The notes under the pieces are model-generated. The model ran no database searches. It was not told the DNA's origin and was given only the letters and a program-made list of their open reading frames with translations. Positions 9,348 through 18,787 of a stretch of DNA of 64,000 bases are shown here, in pieces; positions within the stretch are counted from its first letter, which is position 1; each line of letters begins with the position of its first letter. The translations under genes were made by a program, and so were the position numbers. Source of the DNA: Pantanalinema rosaneae (GTDB lineage: Bacteria > Cyanobacteriota > Cyanobacteriia > Leptolyngbyales > Leptolyngbyaceae); NCBI RefSeq assembly GCF_050753385.1, contig NZ_JBLZFZ010000005.1, forward strand, positions 115,209 through 179,208, given 5' to 3'.

Positions 9348-10202
9348 TTAGCCAAAGACCACGGTGCGATTGCCGTAGACCAAAACCCGGTTCTGGAGGT
9401 GCAACCGCACTGCGCGTGCCAACACGACCCGTTCCAGGTCTTTGCCTTTACGAATTAAATCGTCAACATGATCTCGGTGGCTGACACGCACCACATCCTG
9501 TTCAATAATGGGACCTTCATCCAGATCGGCGGTGGCGTAGTGAGCCGTGGCCCCAATAATTTTGACACCGCGCTCGAAGGCTCGATGGTAGGGGTTCGCT
9601 CCGGCAAAGGCAGGTAGAAATGAGTGGTGAATATTAATTACCCGGGGAAATTGCTGAATAAAGTCGGCGCTTAATACCTGCATGTATTTCGCTAACACCA
9701 CCAGATCAATGTTGTACTGTTGCAGTAGTGCCAACTGTTTCGCTTCCTGATCTGCTTTGGTGTCTTTGGTAATCGGAATATAGTGATAATCACTGCCAAA
9801 CTGGTGGGCGATCGCTTCTAGATCGGGATGGTTGCTTAAGATCAGGGGAATCTCGGCATGGAATTCTTTTGCCCGTTGCCGCCAGAGTAAATCAAATAAG
9901 CAATGGTCTTGTTTACTCACCCAAATGGCAATGCGGGGAATCGCATCCGAGAAATGGAGTTCCCAGTTGGCTTGTAACGGTTGGGCGATCGCGTTAAAGG
10001 CAGGCCCAATAATGTCACGGGGGAGATTGAAGCCGTCTAGCAACCATTCCAGGCGGGTGAGGAACAATCCGGCGGCAGCATCGGTATGTTGATCGGCATG
10101 GATAATATTACCGCCGTTAGAGTAAATGAAATTCGCAAACTTTGCCACTAATCCCCGTTGGTCGGGGCAAGAAATCAATAGAGTTGCAGTTGGGCTAGTC
10201 AT
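9348..10202 (-). CDS. purU: Formyltetrahydrofolate deformylase
   Basis: PurU hydrolyses 10-formyl-tetrahydrofolate to formate and tetrahydrofolate, balancing one-carbon units in the cytoplasm. An N-terminal ACT-type regulatory domain (residues 5-80, beginning LLISCPDQRGLVAKF) precedes a formyltransferase-like catalytic domain. The catalytic triad is visible: Asn and His in INIHHSFLP (about 190 and 192) and Asp in ATADLDEGPIIEQD (about 228). The length (284) is normal for the family. The frame also allows a GTG one codon upstream (10205); I chose the ATG. The gene stands alone, preceded by the terminator hairpin of the operon upstream. Confidence 0.95.
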   Translation of the reverse strand: MTSPTATLLISCPDQRGLVAKFANFIYSNGGNIIHADQHTDAAAGLFLTRLEWLLDGFNLPRDIIGPAFNAIAQPLQANWELHFSDAIPRIAIWVSKQDHCLFDLLWRQRAKEFHAEIPLILSNHPDLEAIAHQFGSDYHYIPITKDTKADQEAKQLALLQQYNIDLVVLAKYMQVLSADFIQQFPRVINIHHSFLPAFAGANPYHRAFERGVKIIGATAHYATADLDEGPIIEQDVVRVSHRDHVDDLIRKGKDLERVVLARAVRLHLQNRVLVYGNRTVVFG

Positions 10203-10220
10203 CACTACAGGCTTGGCAGG

Positions 10221-10269
10221 TAATAAAAGCTCAAGGATAAAAAGATCACTATATCTTCCTATCCTTGAG
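10221..10269 (-). terminator. Rho-independent terminator after the DUF4340 gene
   Basis: A 10-bp perfect stem CTCAAGGATA/TATCCTTGAG (10230-10239 with 10260-10269) encloses an inner AAGAT/ATCTT stem. Read on the minus strand it is followed by CTTTTATT, which fits an intrinsic terminator for the leftward DUF3370-DUF4340 genes. It sits just upstream of purU. Confidence 0.7.
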
Positions 10270-10324
10270 TTGGTGAACTATCTCTCTAATTCTTTTATTA
10301 GGCTTCACCCACCGATCTTATGCA

Positions 10325-11056
10325 CTAGCGATCGATTTCTTGAGATTGCTCTCCTGCCGAATCAGAATTTTGCCCTTCAATCGCTGGCTCTGTGGGTGAT
10401 GTCGTTGGTTGCGCTGCTGCCGCAGGGCGATCGCTCTGTCGCCATTCGGCTAACGGTCGGTTCACGGCAGTTTCAAACTCGATCGGGACGATCGCCAGAG
10501 CCAGGTTCTCCTGGGGAGTGGGGGGTGGATCAATCCGAGCGTACAACCCACTGCGATTAAAATTCGGTTTCCCTAAGATCAAGCGATGGGTTTGTTGATC
10601 CTGAAGTTTGACCTCGATCGTCGCTAAGGGTTTGTCTAACCCAAATTCAGCCTGTCGGGCGATCGGCACAGTCAAGGTTTGCTGCTGCTTGCCCGTCGCA
10701 ATCAGGTTAACCAGGAAGGCAATGGCTGCCTCATTCGCCAGGGTTTTCTCTGGAGCGGTCATCCTCCAGACAGTGGGAACGGCTAGAGGAGTTGCCATGG
10801 GGCTAGGCGACGGTGATGGACTGGCGGCAGGAGACTTGGCTTGATCGGCAGGTACTTTGTTGAAAGTGAGAGTCTGCTGGGCTGTGGTCAGCGTTAAGGC
10901 TTGCACCTGACCTTCCTCAAAGCCAAACAGGCGTTGTCCCTGTCCTTCGGCAGTTGCTTCCGGTTGGGCAGTGCGCTGGCTCTCCACCAGATACACGACC
11001 CCACCGAATAGCACCGCGATCGCCAGCAAAATTAACGGAGTCCGTTGCAATTTCAT
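10325..11056 (-). CDS. DUF4340 domain-containing membrane-anchored protein
   Basis: A 243-residue protein with an N-terminal signal anchor (residues 7-25, LILLAIAVLFGGVVYLVE) and a soluble domain typical of DUF4340. The core is recognisable from WRMTAPEKTLANEAAIAFLVNLI and QAEFGLDKPLATIEV...LILGKPNFNRSGLYARID. A low-complexity Ser/Pro linker (about 75-92) and a Pro/Thr/Ala-rich C-terminus flank it. Family members often accompany gliding or ABC-export gene sets, but no such genes are adjacent here, so the role is open. It lies 36 bp downstream of the DUF3370 gene, suggesting co-transcription. Confidence 0.8.
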   Translation of the reverse strand: MKLQRTPLILLAIAVLFGGVVYLVESQRTAQPEATAEGQGQRLFGFEEGQVQALTLTTAQQTLTFNKVPADQAKSPAASPSPSPSPMATPLAVPTVWRMTAPEKTLANEAAIAFLVNLIATGKQQQTLTVPIARQAEFGLDKPLATIEVKLQDQQTHRLILGKPNFNRSGLYARIDPPPTPQENLALAIVPIEFETAVNRPLAEWRQSDRPAAAAQPTTSPTEPAIEGQNSDSAGEQSQEIDR

Positions 11057-11092
11057 CGCTTCAAACCAACTTTGACACGGTAATCAAGGAAA

Positions 11093-12490
11093 TCACTGAG
11101 AGCGCACTGTGAGAATTTGCGGCGGCGTGGCATCCGGTGGATAGAGGAAATCAACCTGAACTAACCGGCGATCGCCCGGTTTCATGGTCATGGTAATCAG
11201 GGGTTCACCCTGTTGTCCCCGTCGCTGCACCAGATGAACATACCGCGTTTGCGGCAAGCCTTGATCATCGTTGTACCGCACCCGTACCGTACCTCGGAAA
11301 AACACCTGGCGGGGTAAAGGTTGGAAAAAGCGGAGAGTGTCATCTTTGGGGGTGTCTTCTTTAATTGGAGTTTCCACCGCGACTTGTACCGTCTGAGTCT
11401 CCTGAGTCGTGTTCTGTAACGGCAGGGTCAGATTGTACTCGATCGCATAGTTACCGTGGGTTTGATACGCAGTATCCGGGTAGCGAGCCAGTAAGGGGGT
11501 AGTTTGCACCTGACCCGTTCCTAATCTGCCGCCAATTAAGGTACTCAAGCCATAGGAGAACGCTTGCCCCGCCGAAGGGACACTCAGATGCCAGGTTGCC
11601 AGATTATCCGGTTGGGCAGTGGCATCAACCACCTGTCCTGTCCACTGCGACCCTCGGGCAACTCCCGCCACTCGTCCATAGATAATCTGTCCTGTTTTCT
11701 GGTCAGGGGGGGTAGGAGTGCGATCGCGTGGTCCCGATAATTCCCCGGTTTCCAAGAGGGTCTGCCATTCTTCCAGGGTGGGTGCTCGTTCACTACCATC
11801 GGCTTCGGGTTTGGCAAACATTGCCAGACTGGCCGCATAAATTGCCCCACTACTGTTCAGGCGGATCAGGCTCGATCGACCATTGAGCGGCGGAGTTAGA
11901 GGTCTGACTGGAATGGGTAGATTCATCAGCATCCGGCTTTCCCCTGGGGGAATCTGAATTTGTGCTGGGAACCCTTCCTGTCGCTTACCTCGGAGGATGT
12001 CATCCATCGCCCGACTGCCAGGCCCCGCATACACCAACCCCGTCGGATTATCGACATACGGGGGCAGATCAATAAACGGGGCATCCGGTTGGCTCAGGTA
12101 ACTAGCCGCTTGCAAAATATCCACCGTCACGGGTTGAGTCCCCGGATTATGCAGAATCACTCCGATATACAAGGTTCGCAGATCTTCCGGTGGTTCAGCC
12201 CTGGCAATATGGTGAGCAAACACATCAAACCGTCCCTCTAAGGGCACATTCAAATGAGCCGTGGGAGTCCGTTTCCCCGTAGACGGAAAGGTAGACAACA
12301 GAATCCCTTCTTTCAATACCAGTTCAGGACTATTGCTATTGAAAACCAGGACGGAATCTAACTGACCGGGCAATGGTCGCACCGGTTGAACCACTCTCAC
12401 CTCTTGTGGCGTGGGTGTCGGTGTGGGAGTAGGAGTCGGGGCGGGGGCAGGAGTTTGCGCCAAAGTGACGATCGGCAAAAACGGTAGCAT
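11093..12490 (-). CDS. DUF3370 domain-containing exported protein
   Basis: A 465-residue protein of the cyanobacterial DUF3370 family, recognised from RPLPGQLDSVLVFNSNSPE, STFPSTGKRTPTAHLN and FDVFAHHIARA near the N-terminus. A short hydrophobic leader (MLPFLPIVTLAQ) and a Thr-Pro repeat of about 16 residues precede the domain, so export to the periplasm or cell surface is likely. The rest is predicted beta-rich, with no catalytic motif I can name. Function is unknown; an envelope or surface-layer role would be inference. The DUF4340 gene follows. Confidence 0.85.
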   Translation of the reverse strand: MLPFLPIVTLAQTPAPAPTPTPTPTPTPQEVRVVQPVRPLPGQLDSVLVFNSNSPELVLKEGILLSTFPSTGKRTPTAHLNVPLEGRFDVFAHHIARAEPPEDLRTLYIGVILHNPGTQPVTVDILQAASYLSQPDAPFIDLPPYVDNPTGLVYAGPGSRAMDDILRGKRQEGFPAQIQIPPGESRMLMNLPIPVRPLTPPLNGRSSLIRLNSSGAIYAASLAMFAKPEADGSERAPTLEEWQTLLETGELSGPRDRTPTPPDQKTGQIIYGRVAGVARGSQWTGQVVDATAQPDNLATWHLSVPSAGQAFSYGLSTLIGGRLGTGQVQTTPLLARYPDTAYQTHGNYAIEYNLTLPLQNTTQETQTVQVAVETPIKEDTPKDDTLRFFQPLPRQVFFRGTVRVRYNDDQGLPQTRYVHLVQRRGQQGEPLITMTMKPGDRRLVQVDFLYPPDATPPQILTVRSQ

Positions 12491-12538
12491 GGATGATAGT
12501 TAATCTCGATTCAGAAGGGGTCGTAGCTAGCGGACTGA

Positions 12539-13087
12539 TCATAGCGAGTTCTGACGTAAATTAGCGCTCAGTTGTTGCTGAGATTGCAGGGAATGCAGCA
12601 GCGATCGAAAATCCTGCAAAATCGCCTCTTGATTATTCGAGTGCAATACCGGGACATGGACAAACAGACTCCGATTGGCAAGAGACATCGTTTGAAAATG
12701 CTTTAAGACCGAGTAATAAAGATAATTACAAACAAAATTTCCGGCATCATGGCTCACTTCAGTCATGGGCAAATTTGCCACCATCCTATTCAGATCGATC
12801 GGGGTTTGTAGCACCTCTCCCTGATGTTTTCCATTTGATTCCACGGTTAACTGGTGGCGTTTTTCTGCCATGCCACAGCAAATTACCAGTTCCGGTTGTA
12901 GCTCTGTAATTTTGCGAATCACTTGCTCAGGCGCAAATTGGAAACATACGGGCAGTCGCCGGAGCAGATGAGTTGTATCAGACAACCAACCTCGTTGTAG
13001 CATCGCCGCAATCAAATCATCCGATGAGTTGGAAACATGATGCGATTCCCAAATATCAAAGGAGGTCAGAAGTACCGTAGGAGCCAT
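12539..13087 (-). CDS. Pyroglutamyl-peptidase I-like protein (peptidase C15 fold)
   Basis: A 182-residue protein from the ATG at 13087; an upstream TTG at 13123 is less likely. The family removes N-terminal pyroglutamate from peptides in the cytoplasm. Matching features are LLTSFDIW near the start, the central CCGMAEKRHQLTVE stretch carrying the likely catalytic Glu, SHDAGNFVCNYLYY with the nucleophilic Cys, and FVHVP with the His. The sequence between these is quite divergent, so substrate preference may differ. It is divergent from hisH with about 80 bp between the starts. Confidence 0.75.
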   Translation of the reverse strand: MAPTVLLTSFDIWESHHVSNSSDDLIAAMLQRGWLSDTTHLLRRLPVCFQFAPEQVIRKITELQPELVICCGMAEKRHQLTVESNGKHQGEVLQTPIDLNRMVANLPMTEVSHDAGNFVCNYLYYSVLKHFQTMSLANRSLFVHVPVLHSNNQEAILQDFRSLLHSLQSQQQLSANLRQNSL

Positions 13088-13167
13088 AGTTGCTTGCCAA
13101 TTTTCCAGAGTGCCGAGATTCAAACTACAATGCTACACAATAGGAATCAATCAAGCGAGGACGAGCG

Positions 13168-13809
13168 ATGCCAGTCATTGCAGTAGTAGACTATGACATG
13201 GGAAATTTGCACTCTGCCTGTAAAGGGCTGGAGAAGGCAGGCGCAACGCCTCATGTGACGGATTCTGCCACTGAGTTAGAACGAGCCGATGCGATCGTGC
13301 TTCCCGGTGTGGGGGCATTTGATCCAGCCGTTCAACATCTGCGATCGCGCCAGTTAGAAGCCCCGATTCAGCAAGCGATCGCCAGTGGTAAGCCATTTTT
13401 GGGAATTTGTCTCGGTCTACAAATCCTGTTTGATTCGAGTGAAGAAGGTCGGGAACCTGGATTAGGCATTATTCCCGGCACCGTGAAACGGTTTCAGCAT
13501 GAACCGGGGATTACCATTCCCCACATGGGTTGGAACCAGTTGCAATTCACCCAACCAGACTCCGCGTTGTGGCAGCAGCTTCCCGCCAATCCCTGGGTCT
13601 ACTTTGTCCACTCCTACTACGTTGATCCGATCGATCCGAGTGTTCGAGCGGCGACGATCACCCACGGCAGCCAAACGATTACTGCCGCGATCGCCCGCGA
13701 TAACTTGATGGCAGTCCAGTTTCACCCCGAAAAGTCCTCGGATGCCGGACTACGGATACTGGCAAACTTCGTGCAACTCGTCACCAACCGCCAACTCTCT
13801 AGGGTCTGA
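13168..13809 (+). CDS. hisH: Imidazole glycerol phosphate synthase, glutaminase subunit
   Basis: HisH releases ammonia from glutamine and channels it to HisF, making imidazole glycerol phosphate and AICAR in histidine synthesis. The class I glutamine amidotransferase motifs are complete: oxyanion strand PGVGAFD (about 46-52), nucleophile Cys81 in GICLGLQ, and His186 and Glu188 in FHPEKSS. The length (213) is standard. rsmD starts 9 bp after its stop, so the two form a probable operon. hisF is not in the window. Confidence 0.97.
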   Translation: MPVIAVVDYDMGNLHSACKGLEKAGATPHVTDSATELERADAIVLPGVGAFDPAVQHLRSRQLEAPIQQAIASGKPFLGICLGLQILFDSSEEGREPGLGIIPGTVKRFQHEPGITIPHMGWNQLQFTQPDSALWQQLPANPWVYFVHSYYVDPIDPSVRAATITHGSQTITAAIARDNLMAVQFHPEKSSDAGLRILANFVQLVTNRQLSRV

Positions 13810-13818
13810 TCGGTAGGA

Positions 13819-14373
13819 ATGAGCCTGAGAATCTACGGCAATCGACAACTCAAAACCTTACCGGGACTGGATACCCGCCCTACTGCTGCGATCGTGCGGC
13901 AAGCCGTGTTTAATATCTGGCAGGGTACGATCGCGGGTTGTCGCTGGCTGGATCTTTGTACGGGCAGTGGGGCAATGGGAGCGGAAGCCCTGTGCCGTGG
14001 CGCATCTAAGGTGATTGGGATTGAGCAGTCTGGTCGTGCCTGTGGAGTGATTCAGCAAAACTGGCAGCAAGTGGCGCAACCAGAGCAACAGTTTCAAGTG
14101 CTGCGTGGTGATGTGAGCAAACGGCTACCGATTCTCGCTGGACAACAGTTCGATCGCATTTACTTTGATCCGCCCTATGCCAGTGATTTATATCAACCCG
14201 TGTTAGAGGCGATCGCGACCTATCATTTGCTGGCAGATACAGGTGAATTAGCGGTTGAACATAGCCCCGATCGCCATGATTTTATCCCACCGGAAACCTT
14301 AGAAATTTGTCGGCAAAAGGTCTATGGCAGTACGGCATTGACCTTTTATCGCCCGATTGATTCCAGTCAATAA
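13819..14373 (+). CDS. rsmD: 16S rRNA guanine(966)-N2 methyltransferase family protein
   Basis: RsmD methylates G966 of 16S rRNA in the assembled small subunit, using S-adenosylmethionine. The SAM-binding loop DLCTGSGAMGAEA lies at residues 45-57 and the catalytic DPPY motif at 117-120. The N-terminal GNRQLKTLPGLDTRPT...VRQAVFNIW segment is diagnostic. The length (184) is normal. It follows hisH closely and is probably co-transcribed. Confidence 0.93.
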   Translation: MSLRIYGNRQLKTLPGLDTRPTAAIVRQAVFNIWQGTIAGCRWLDLCTGSGAMGAEALCRGASKVIGIEQSGRACGVIQQNWQQVAQPEQQFQVLRGDVSKRLPILAGQQFDRIYFDPPYASDLYQPVLEAIATYHLLADTGELAVEHSPDRHDFIPPETLEICRQKVYGSTALTFYRPIDSSQ

Positions 14374-14512
14374 CTCTTAAACATTAACGATCTATCTTTC
14401 AGCAGAGTTAAATTCCTCCAGAAGATAGGCAACCAAGATTAGATCGACTTTGTAAAGTATAGAAGTATCGATTTAATCAAGGATACAAACGATTTTAAGT
14501 ATCCGGTTGCAC

Positions 14513-14518
14513 AAGGAG
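14513..14518 (+). promoter_or_regulatory. Strong ribosome binding site of the glsB-like gene
   Basis: AAGGAG lies 8 nt before the ATG at 14527. A small GGATAC/GTATCC inverted repeat (14480-14503) lies just upstream in the leader. Confidence 0.7.
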
Positions 14519-14526
14519 ATTTAACG

Positions 14527-14799
14527 ATGGGTATCTTAGCTTGGATTGTTTTAGGTCTGTTGGCAGGCGCGATCGCAAAAGCCATCTATCCCGGTTATCA
14601 AAGTAGTAGTATTTTAGGCACCATGCTCCTGGGCATCATCGGCGCGTTTGTCGGTGGCACATTGTATACCTTACTCACCACGGGTTCGTTTGTGTTAACC
14701 GGAGTAGGCTTTTCGTTCGGTGGTCTACTGATTGCCATCATTGGTTCAGTGATTGCCCTATGGTTGTACTACGCGATCGTTAGCCGGAGAGTTTATTAA
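14527..14799 (+). CDS. GlsB/YeaQ/YmgE family (transglycosylase-associated) membrane protein
   Basis: A 90-residue, very hydrophobic protein with three membrane segments (about 3-20, 30-52 and 58-82). It has the Gly-rich signatures typical of this family (ILAWIVLGLLAGAIAK and LLGIIGAFVGG). Family members are small stress-associated inner-membrane proteins without a proven enzymatic role. The strong ribosome binding site and the intrinsic terminator downstream indicate a single-gene, well-expressed transcript. Confidence 0.92.
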   Translation: MGILAWIVLGLLAGAIAKAIYPGYQSSSILGTMLLGIIGAFVGGTLYTLLTTGSFVLTGVGFSFGGLLIAIIGSVIALWLYYAIVSRRVY

Positions 14800-14840
14800 T
14801 CGTGCGAGTTCAGTTTACATAAAACTGATCGTTACTGTTG

Positions 14841-14868
14841 AAAAGCCTTCATATTGATGGAGGCTTTT
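14841..14868 (+). terminator. Rho-independent terminator
   Basis: The stem AAAAGCCTTCAT/ATGGAGGCTTTT has one G-T pair and a four-base loop. The T-run is part of the 3' arm. It lies 42 bp after the glsB-like stop. Confidence 0.85.
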
Positions 14869-14902
14869 AGCTTTAATCAGCCCTTAACAACTATCTAGAT
14901 TC

Positions 14903-15358
14903 ATGCAAGAGTTTGATTATTCACTGGATTTCACCACGATCGATTTTCGGCAACATCCAGAACTTTATCGGGTGGGTCGGGGAGAGCAGGGGGTATTGCT
15001 GGTGGAACCCTATAAAAGTGAAATCTTACCCTATTGGAAATTCAAAACACCCGAAATCGCTCAGCGATCGGCGGACAAAATCTACGACCTGTTTCTGACT
15101 TACAAAGCGCAGGGAGATTTCATCGGCATGGATATGGCACGGAAATTTTTACAGATGGGCTATACGCGCTCCCGTCGGTATGCCAACCATAGGTCAGGGC
15201 GGAAATATGAAAAAGGGTCTAAAACTATCCTGCCGCGAGAGGAAGACCCAATTAAAGCGGAATCCGCTCAAATTTTTTATCAAAAATGGCAATTAGCCAA
15301 AAATGATATTGAGTATTTAAAGCAGAAAGCGTTGCACCAGGCTCAAGTAGAGCCGTAG
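14903..15358 (+). CDS. DUF4385 domain-containing protein
   Basis: A 151-residue soluble protein that matches DUF4385 across its length. Markers are DYSLDFTTIDFRQHPELYRVGRGEQGVLLVEPYKSE at the N-terminus (first 45 residues), LPYWKFKTPEIA, and FIGMDMARKFLQMGYTRSRRYANHRSG in the middle. The family is widespread in bacteria and phages and has no assigned function. No signal peptide or membrane segment is seen. It has its own transcript between the glsB terminator and sbcC. Confidence 0.9.
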   Translation: MQEFDYSLDFTTIDFRQHPELYRVGRGEQGVLLVEPYKSEILPYWKFKTPEIAQRSADKIYDLFLTYKAQGDFIGMDMARKFLQMGYTRSRRYANHRSGRKYEKGSKTILPREEDPIKAESAQIFYQKWQLAKNDIEYLKQKALHQAQVEP

Positions 15359-15465
15359 ATCAACCCGGTTTCAAAAAGTAGTTATTTGAGTAATTTCTTT
15401 AGGATCAGGTGTACTGAAGTGCGATTGTACTGCTAATCTGGAATTAGGCGTTTTTTGTAAGTTGC

Positions 15466-18400
15466 ATGATTCCCCAGCGCCTAATCCTTAAGAATTTTCT
15501 TAGCTACCAGGAAGCCAGTTTGGATTTTCAGGGGCTACATACTGCGTGCATCTGTGGGTCGAATGGCGCTGGCAAATCGTCTTTGTTAGAAGCGATCGCC
15601 TGGGCAGTGTGGGGAGAAAGTCGGGCAGTCTCGGAAGATGATGTGATTCATACCGGGGCTGCGGAAGCTCAGGTGGATTTCATCTTTACGATTCACCAAC
15701 GGACGTATCGCATCCTCCGTAGCCGCCAACGGGGACAAACGACAACCCTAGAGTTCCAGATTGCGATCGAGCCTGACAACGCCCCATTACCATCAGAACC
15801 ATCTGTTCAGCCTCCGTCTCCGACCAAACCCTTAACCAACTTTCGTAGTCTGACGGCGAAAGGAGTGCGGGCGACTCAGCAACTAATTCTGGAACACCTG
15901 AAGTTAGATTTTGAAACTTTCGTCAATTCGGCATATCTGCGGCAGGGACGGGCAGATGAGTTTATGCTGAAGCGACCCAGTGAGCGTAAGCAAATTCTGG
16001 CAGACTTACTAAAACTCTCGCATTATGATGAATTAGCCGAACGGGCGAAAGATCAATCTCGCCAATTCAAAGGTCAGGTAGACCTGTTAGAACAGCAGTT
16101 AGAGGCAATTCAAACCCAATTGTGGCAACGTGAAGCGATCGCCACAGAACAGGCAAACCTGGAACTAACGCTGGCAGAGATGCAACAGCAGCAAACCGCA
16201 GATACACAGCAGCTCCAGACGTTACAAGCCACTCAACATCAGTATCACACCTGGCAGCAACAGTTGAGCTGGCAACAGCAGCAGCACCGCATGTTAGAGC
16301 AGGATAGTCGGCGGTTACAGCAGGAACTGGTTACGGCTCAACAACAGCAACAAGAACTAGAGCAGTTATTACAACAGGAACAGACGATCGTCGCCGGATA
16401 CGCCCATTGGCAACGGTTGCAAGCGCAAGAAGAACAGTTGGCAACGCGATTTAAAACCTATCAATTAGTCCAGGCACAACGCCAACAGTATCAAGAGCAG
16501 CACTCGGAACAGGTGGCAGAGGTTGAGCGGCAATTGCAACAGATTGATGCCCACTTAGAAGCATTAACGCAACAAGATCAGGAGATTCAGCAGATTCTTC
16601 AGCGATCGCTGGAAGTGGAAGCGGCACTGCAACAACTCCATCAAGCACGGGTGCAATTACAACAGCTTGATCAATTGCAAACTCAAGTCGCTCCCTTATC
16701 CCAACGTCGTCAACACCTACAAAGTCAACTCGATCGTGCCCACACCCGCTTACTCGCTCGGCTGGAAGAACTGCATACCTCTGCCAAACAGTTACGGGCA
16801 CAGCAAGAACATCAACCCCAATTACAACAGGCGATCGTTCAGGTCAGCGATCGCATCGCGGCACTGGAACAGCAACGCCTCTATCAGCAAAAAGTTCGCG
16901 ATCGGGGGTTAGAACGCCGGGATTTCATGGAACGGCTTCAGGTACACCAACGCAATTATGAAATTCAACTGGCGGAAGTTGAGCAAAAGATTCAATTACT
17001 CAAACAAGAGGTAGAAGTAGAGGAACCAGTTGCCGATCTCGCGATCGTCGCTGAGGTAGAGAGTGGTAACCAAGAGTCTGAAACCCTTAGCTATCGCCAC
17101 TGGCAAGCGGCAGAATCACAAGCGGCAGATTATCCGTTGCGATCGAGTTACCCACCCTGTCCCCTCTGCGATCGACCTTTGGATGAACACCACTGGCATC
17201 TGGTGATGGAAAAACACCAGCAACAAAAACAAGAAATTCTCAATCAAATTTGGGTGATTCGCGAACAACTCTCTGCCTCCGAACGAGAAATTCAAATTCT
17301 CCGTCAGGAATATCGGGATTTGGAACATGAATTAGCGGGCTATGGGGCAGTGCTAGAGCGACGCGGACAACTGCAAGAACAACTGCAAATGACTGCCAGT
17401 TTACAAGCGACTTTACTCCAGGTGATGGCAGAGACAGCGAAGTTGGAACAGACGTTGCAATCCGGTCAGTATGCCCAGGAGTTGCAAGAGGAAATTCAGT
17501 TACTCGATCGTCATCTGGCACAACTCAACTACGATGAGAAAACCCATGCTCTCGTGCGCGGGGATGTCGATCGCTGGCGCTGGGCAGAGATTAAGCAGGC
17601 AGAGATTAAGCAAGCCCAACGCCGACAGGCACAACTTGCTCAACGACGACCTGAACTTATCGCTCAACTGACCCAACTAGAGGTTCAACTAGAACAGTAC
17701 CAGCAAGACGCTACCGCCACCCTCGCCAGCTTCGATCAACAACTGACAACGATCGGCTATGACCTGGAGCAGCATAATGCCCTGCGGCTTGCCCTGCGAG
17801 AGGCTCAGTCCTGGCAACTACATTATCAAGAGCTACACCAGGCAGGACAAAAGTATCCCCAGGTACGGCAACGGGTTGAAGAACTGACGCAATTACTCCA
17901 CGATCGGCAGCAGAATCAACAGGCGATTCAAACTCAAATTGCTGCTTTAGTTCAATACTTACAACAAGTTCCAGATCTAAAGTCACAAATTCAAGAGCTA
18001 GAACAAAAAATTCAGCAACAACGAGGGCAATTAGACACACACCTGGCTTATTTAGGACGTTTACAACAACAACAACAGCAACTTGCCCTGCTCAGCACTC
18101 AGCACTCAGCACTCAGCACCCAACTCCAAACGGCTCAACGCCAATACCGCATCTACCAGGAACTGGCTCAAGCTTTTGGTAAGAATGGGATTCAAGCATT
18201 AATGATTGAAAATATATTGCCACAATTAGAAGCCGAGACGAATCGAATTCTCAATCGCTTAAGTGGCAATCAACTGCATGTGCAATTCATTACGCAACGA
18301 TCGCACCGTCGCGATCAATCCCGCAGTGCCAAAGCCAAAGGGTTTCAAGCTAAATTGATTGAAACGTTAGATATTCTAATTGCCGATCCCCAGGGCACAC

Positions 18401-18702
18401 GCCCCTACGAAACCTACTCTGGCGGCGAAGCTTTCCGTGTCAACTTTGCCATTCGGTTAGCCCTCTCTCGCCTTCTGGCACAGCGATCGGGAACGGCATT
18501 ACAAATGCTGATTATTGACGAAGGATTTGGCACCCAGGATGCAGAAGGCTGCGATCGCTTGATTGCTGCCATCACTGCGATCGCACCGGATTTTGCTTGC
18601 ATTCTGACGGTGACGCATGTGCCTCACTTTAAGGAAGCATTCCAGACCCGAATTGAAGTGATTAAGACTGAAACCGGATCACAGTTGAGCTTATCCCATT
18701 GA
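15466..18702 (+). CDS. sbcC: Exonuclease subunit SbcC (Rad50-like ATPase)
   Basis: SbcC pairs with the nuclease SbcD to cut hairpins and double-strand ends during replication and repair. The 1078-residue protein has the Rad50 layout. The Walker A motif GSNGAGKSS is at residues 31-39. Long Gln-rich coiled-coil arms flank a zinc-hook CPLC (Cys565 and Cys568). The ABC signature YSGGEAFRVNFA is near 985 and Walker B LIIDEGFGTQD near 1015. Gln is extremely frequent in the arms. A tandem heptamer repeat (18091-18118) sits inside the second arm. sbcD is not in the window. Confidence 0.96.
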   Translation: MIPQRLILKNFLSYQEASLDFQGLHTACICGSNGAGKSSLLEAIAWAVWGESRAVSEDDVIHTGAAEAQVDFIFTIHQRTYRILRSRQRGQTTTLEFQIAIEPDNAPLPSEPSVQPPSPTKPLTNFRSLTAKGVRATQQLILEHLKLDFETFVNSAYLRQGRADEFMLKRPSERKQILADLLKLSHYDELAERAKDQSRQFKGQVDLLEQQLEAIQTQLWQREAIATEQANLELTLAEMQQQQTADTQQLQTLQATQHQYHTWQQQLSWQQQQHRMLEQDSRRLQQELVTAQQQQQELEQLLQQEQTIVAGYAHWQRLQAQEEQLATRFKTYQLVQAQRQQYQEQHSEQVAEVERQLQQIDAHLEALTQQDQEIQQILQRSLEVEAALQQLHQARVQLQQLDQLQTQVAPLSQRRQHLQSQLDRAHTRLLARLEELHTSAKQLRAQQEHQPQLQQAIVQVSDRIAALEQQRLYQQKVRDRGLERRDFMERLQVHQRNYEIQLAEVEQKIQLLKQEVEVEEPVADLAIVAEVESGNQESETLSYRHWQAAESQAADYPLRSSYPPCPLCDRPLDEHHWHLVMEKHQQQKQEILNQIWVIREQLSASEREIQILRQEYRDLEHELAGYGAVLERRGQLQEQLQMTASLQATLLQVMAETAKLEQTLQSGQYAQELQEEIQLLDRHLAQLNYDEKTHALVRGDVDRWRWAEIKQAEIKQAQRRQAQLAQRRPELIAQLTQLEVQLEQYQQDATATLASFDQQLTTIGYDLEQHNALRLALREAQSWQLHYQELHQAGQKYPQVRQRVEELTQLLHDRQQNQQAIQTQIAALVQYLQQVPDLKSQIQELEQKIQQQRGQLDTHLAYLGRLQQQQQQLALLSTQHSALSTQLQTAQRQYRIYQELAQAFGKNGIQALMIENILPQLEAETNRILNRLSGNQLHVQFITQRSHRRDQSRSAKAKGFQAKLIETLDILIADPQGTRPYETYSGGEAFRVNFAIRLALSRLLAQRSGTALQMLIIDEGFGTQDAEGCDRLIAAITAIAPDFACILTVTHVPHFKEAFQTRIEVIKTETGSQLSLSH
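18091..18118 (+). repeat. Tandem heptamer CTCAGCA x4 inside sbcC
   Basis: Four exact copies of CTCAGCA in a row, translated within the run LLSTQHSALSTQ. Short tandem repeats of this type are usually intergenic in cyanobacteria. Confidence 0.85.
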
Positions 18703-18787
18703 TCACGATGCGATCGTATCGTTTTAGGTGCGATCGCGGTTAGATTGGGTATTCTAAAAGCGACTTGATTTTTCTCCCTTTGAACTA

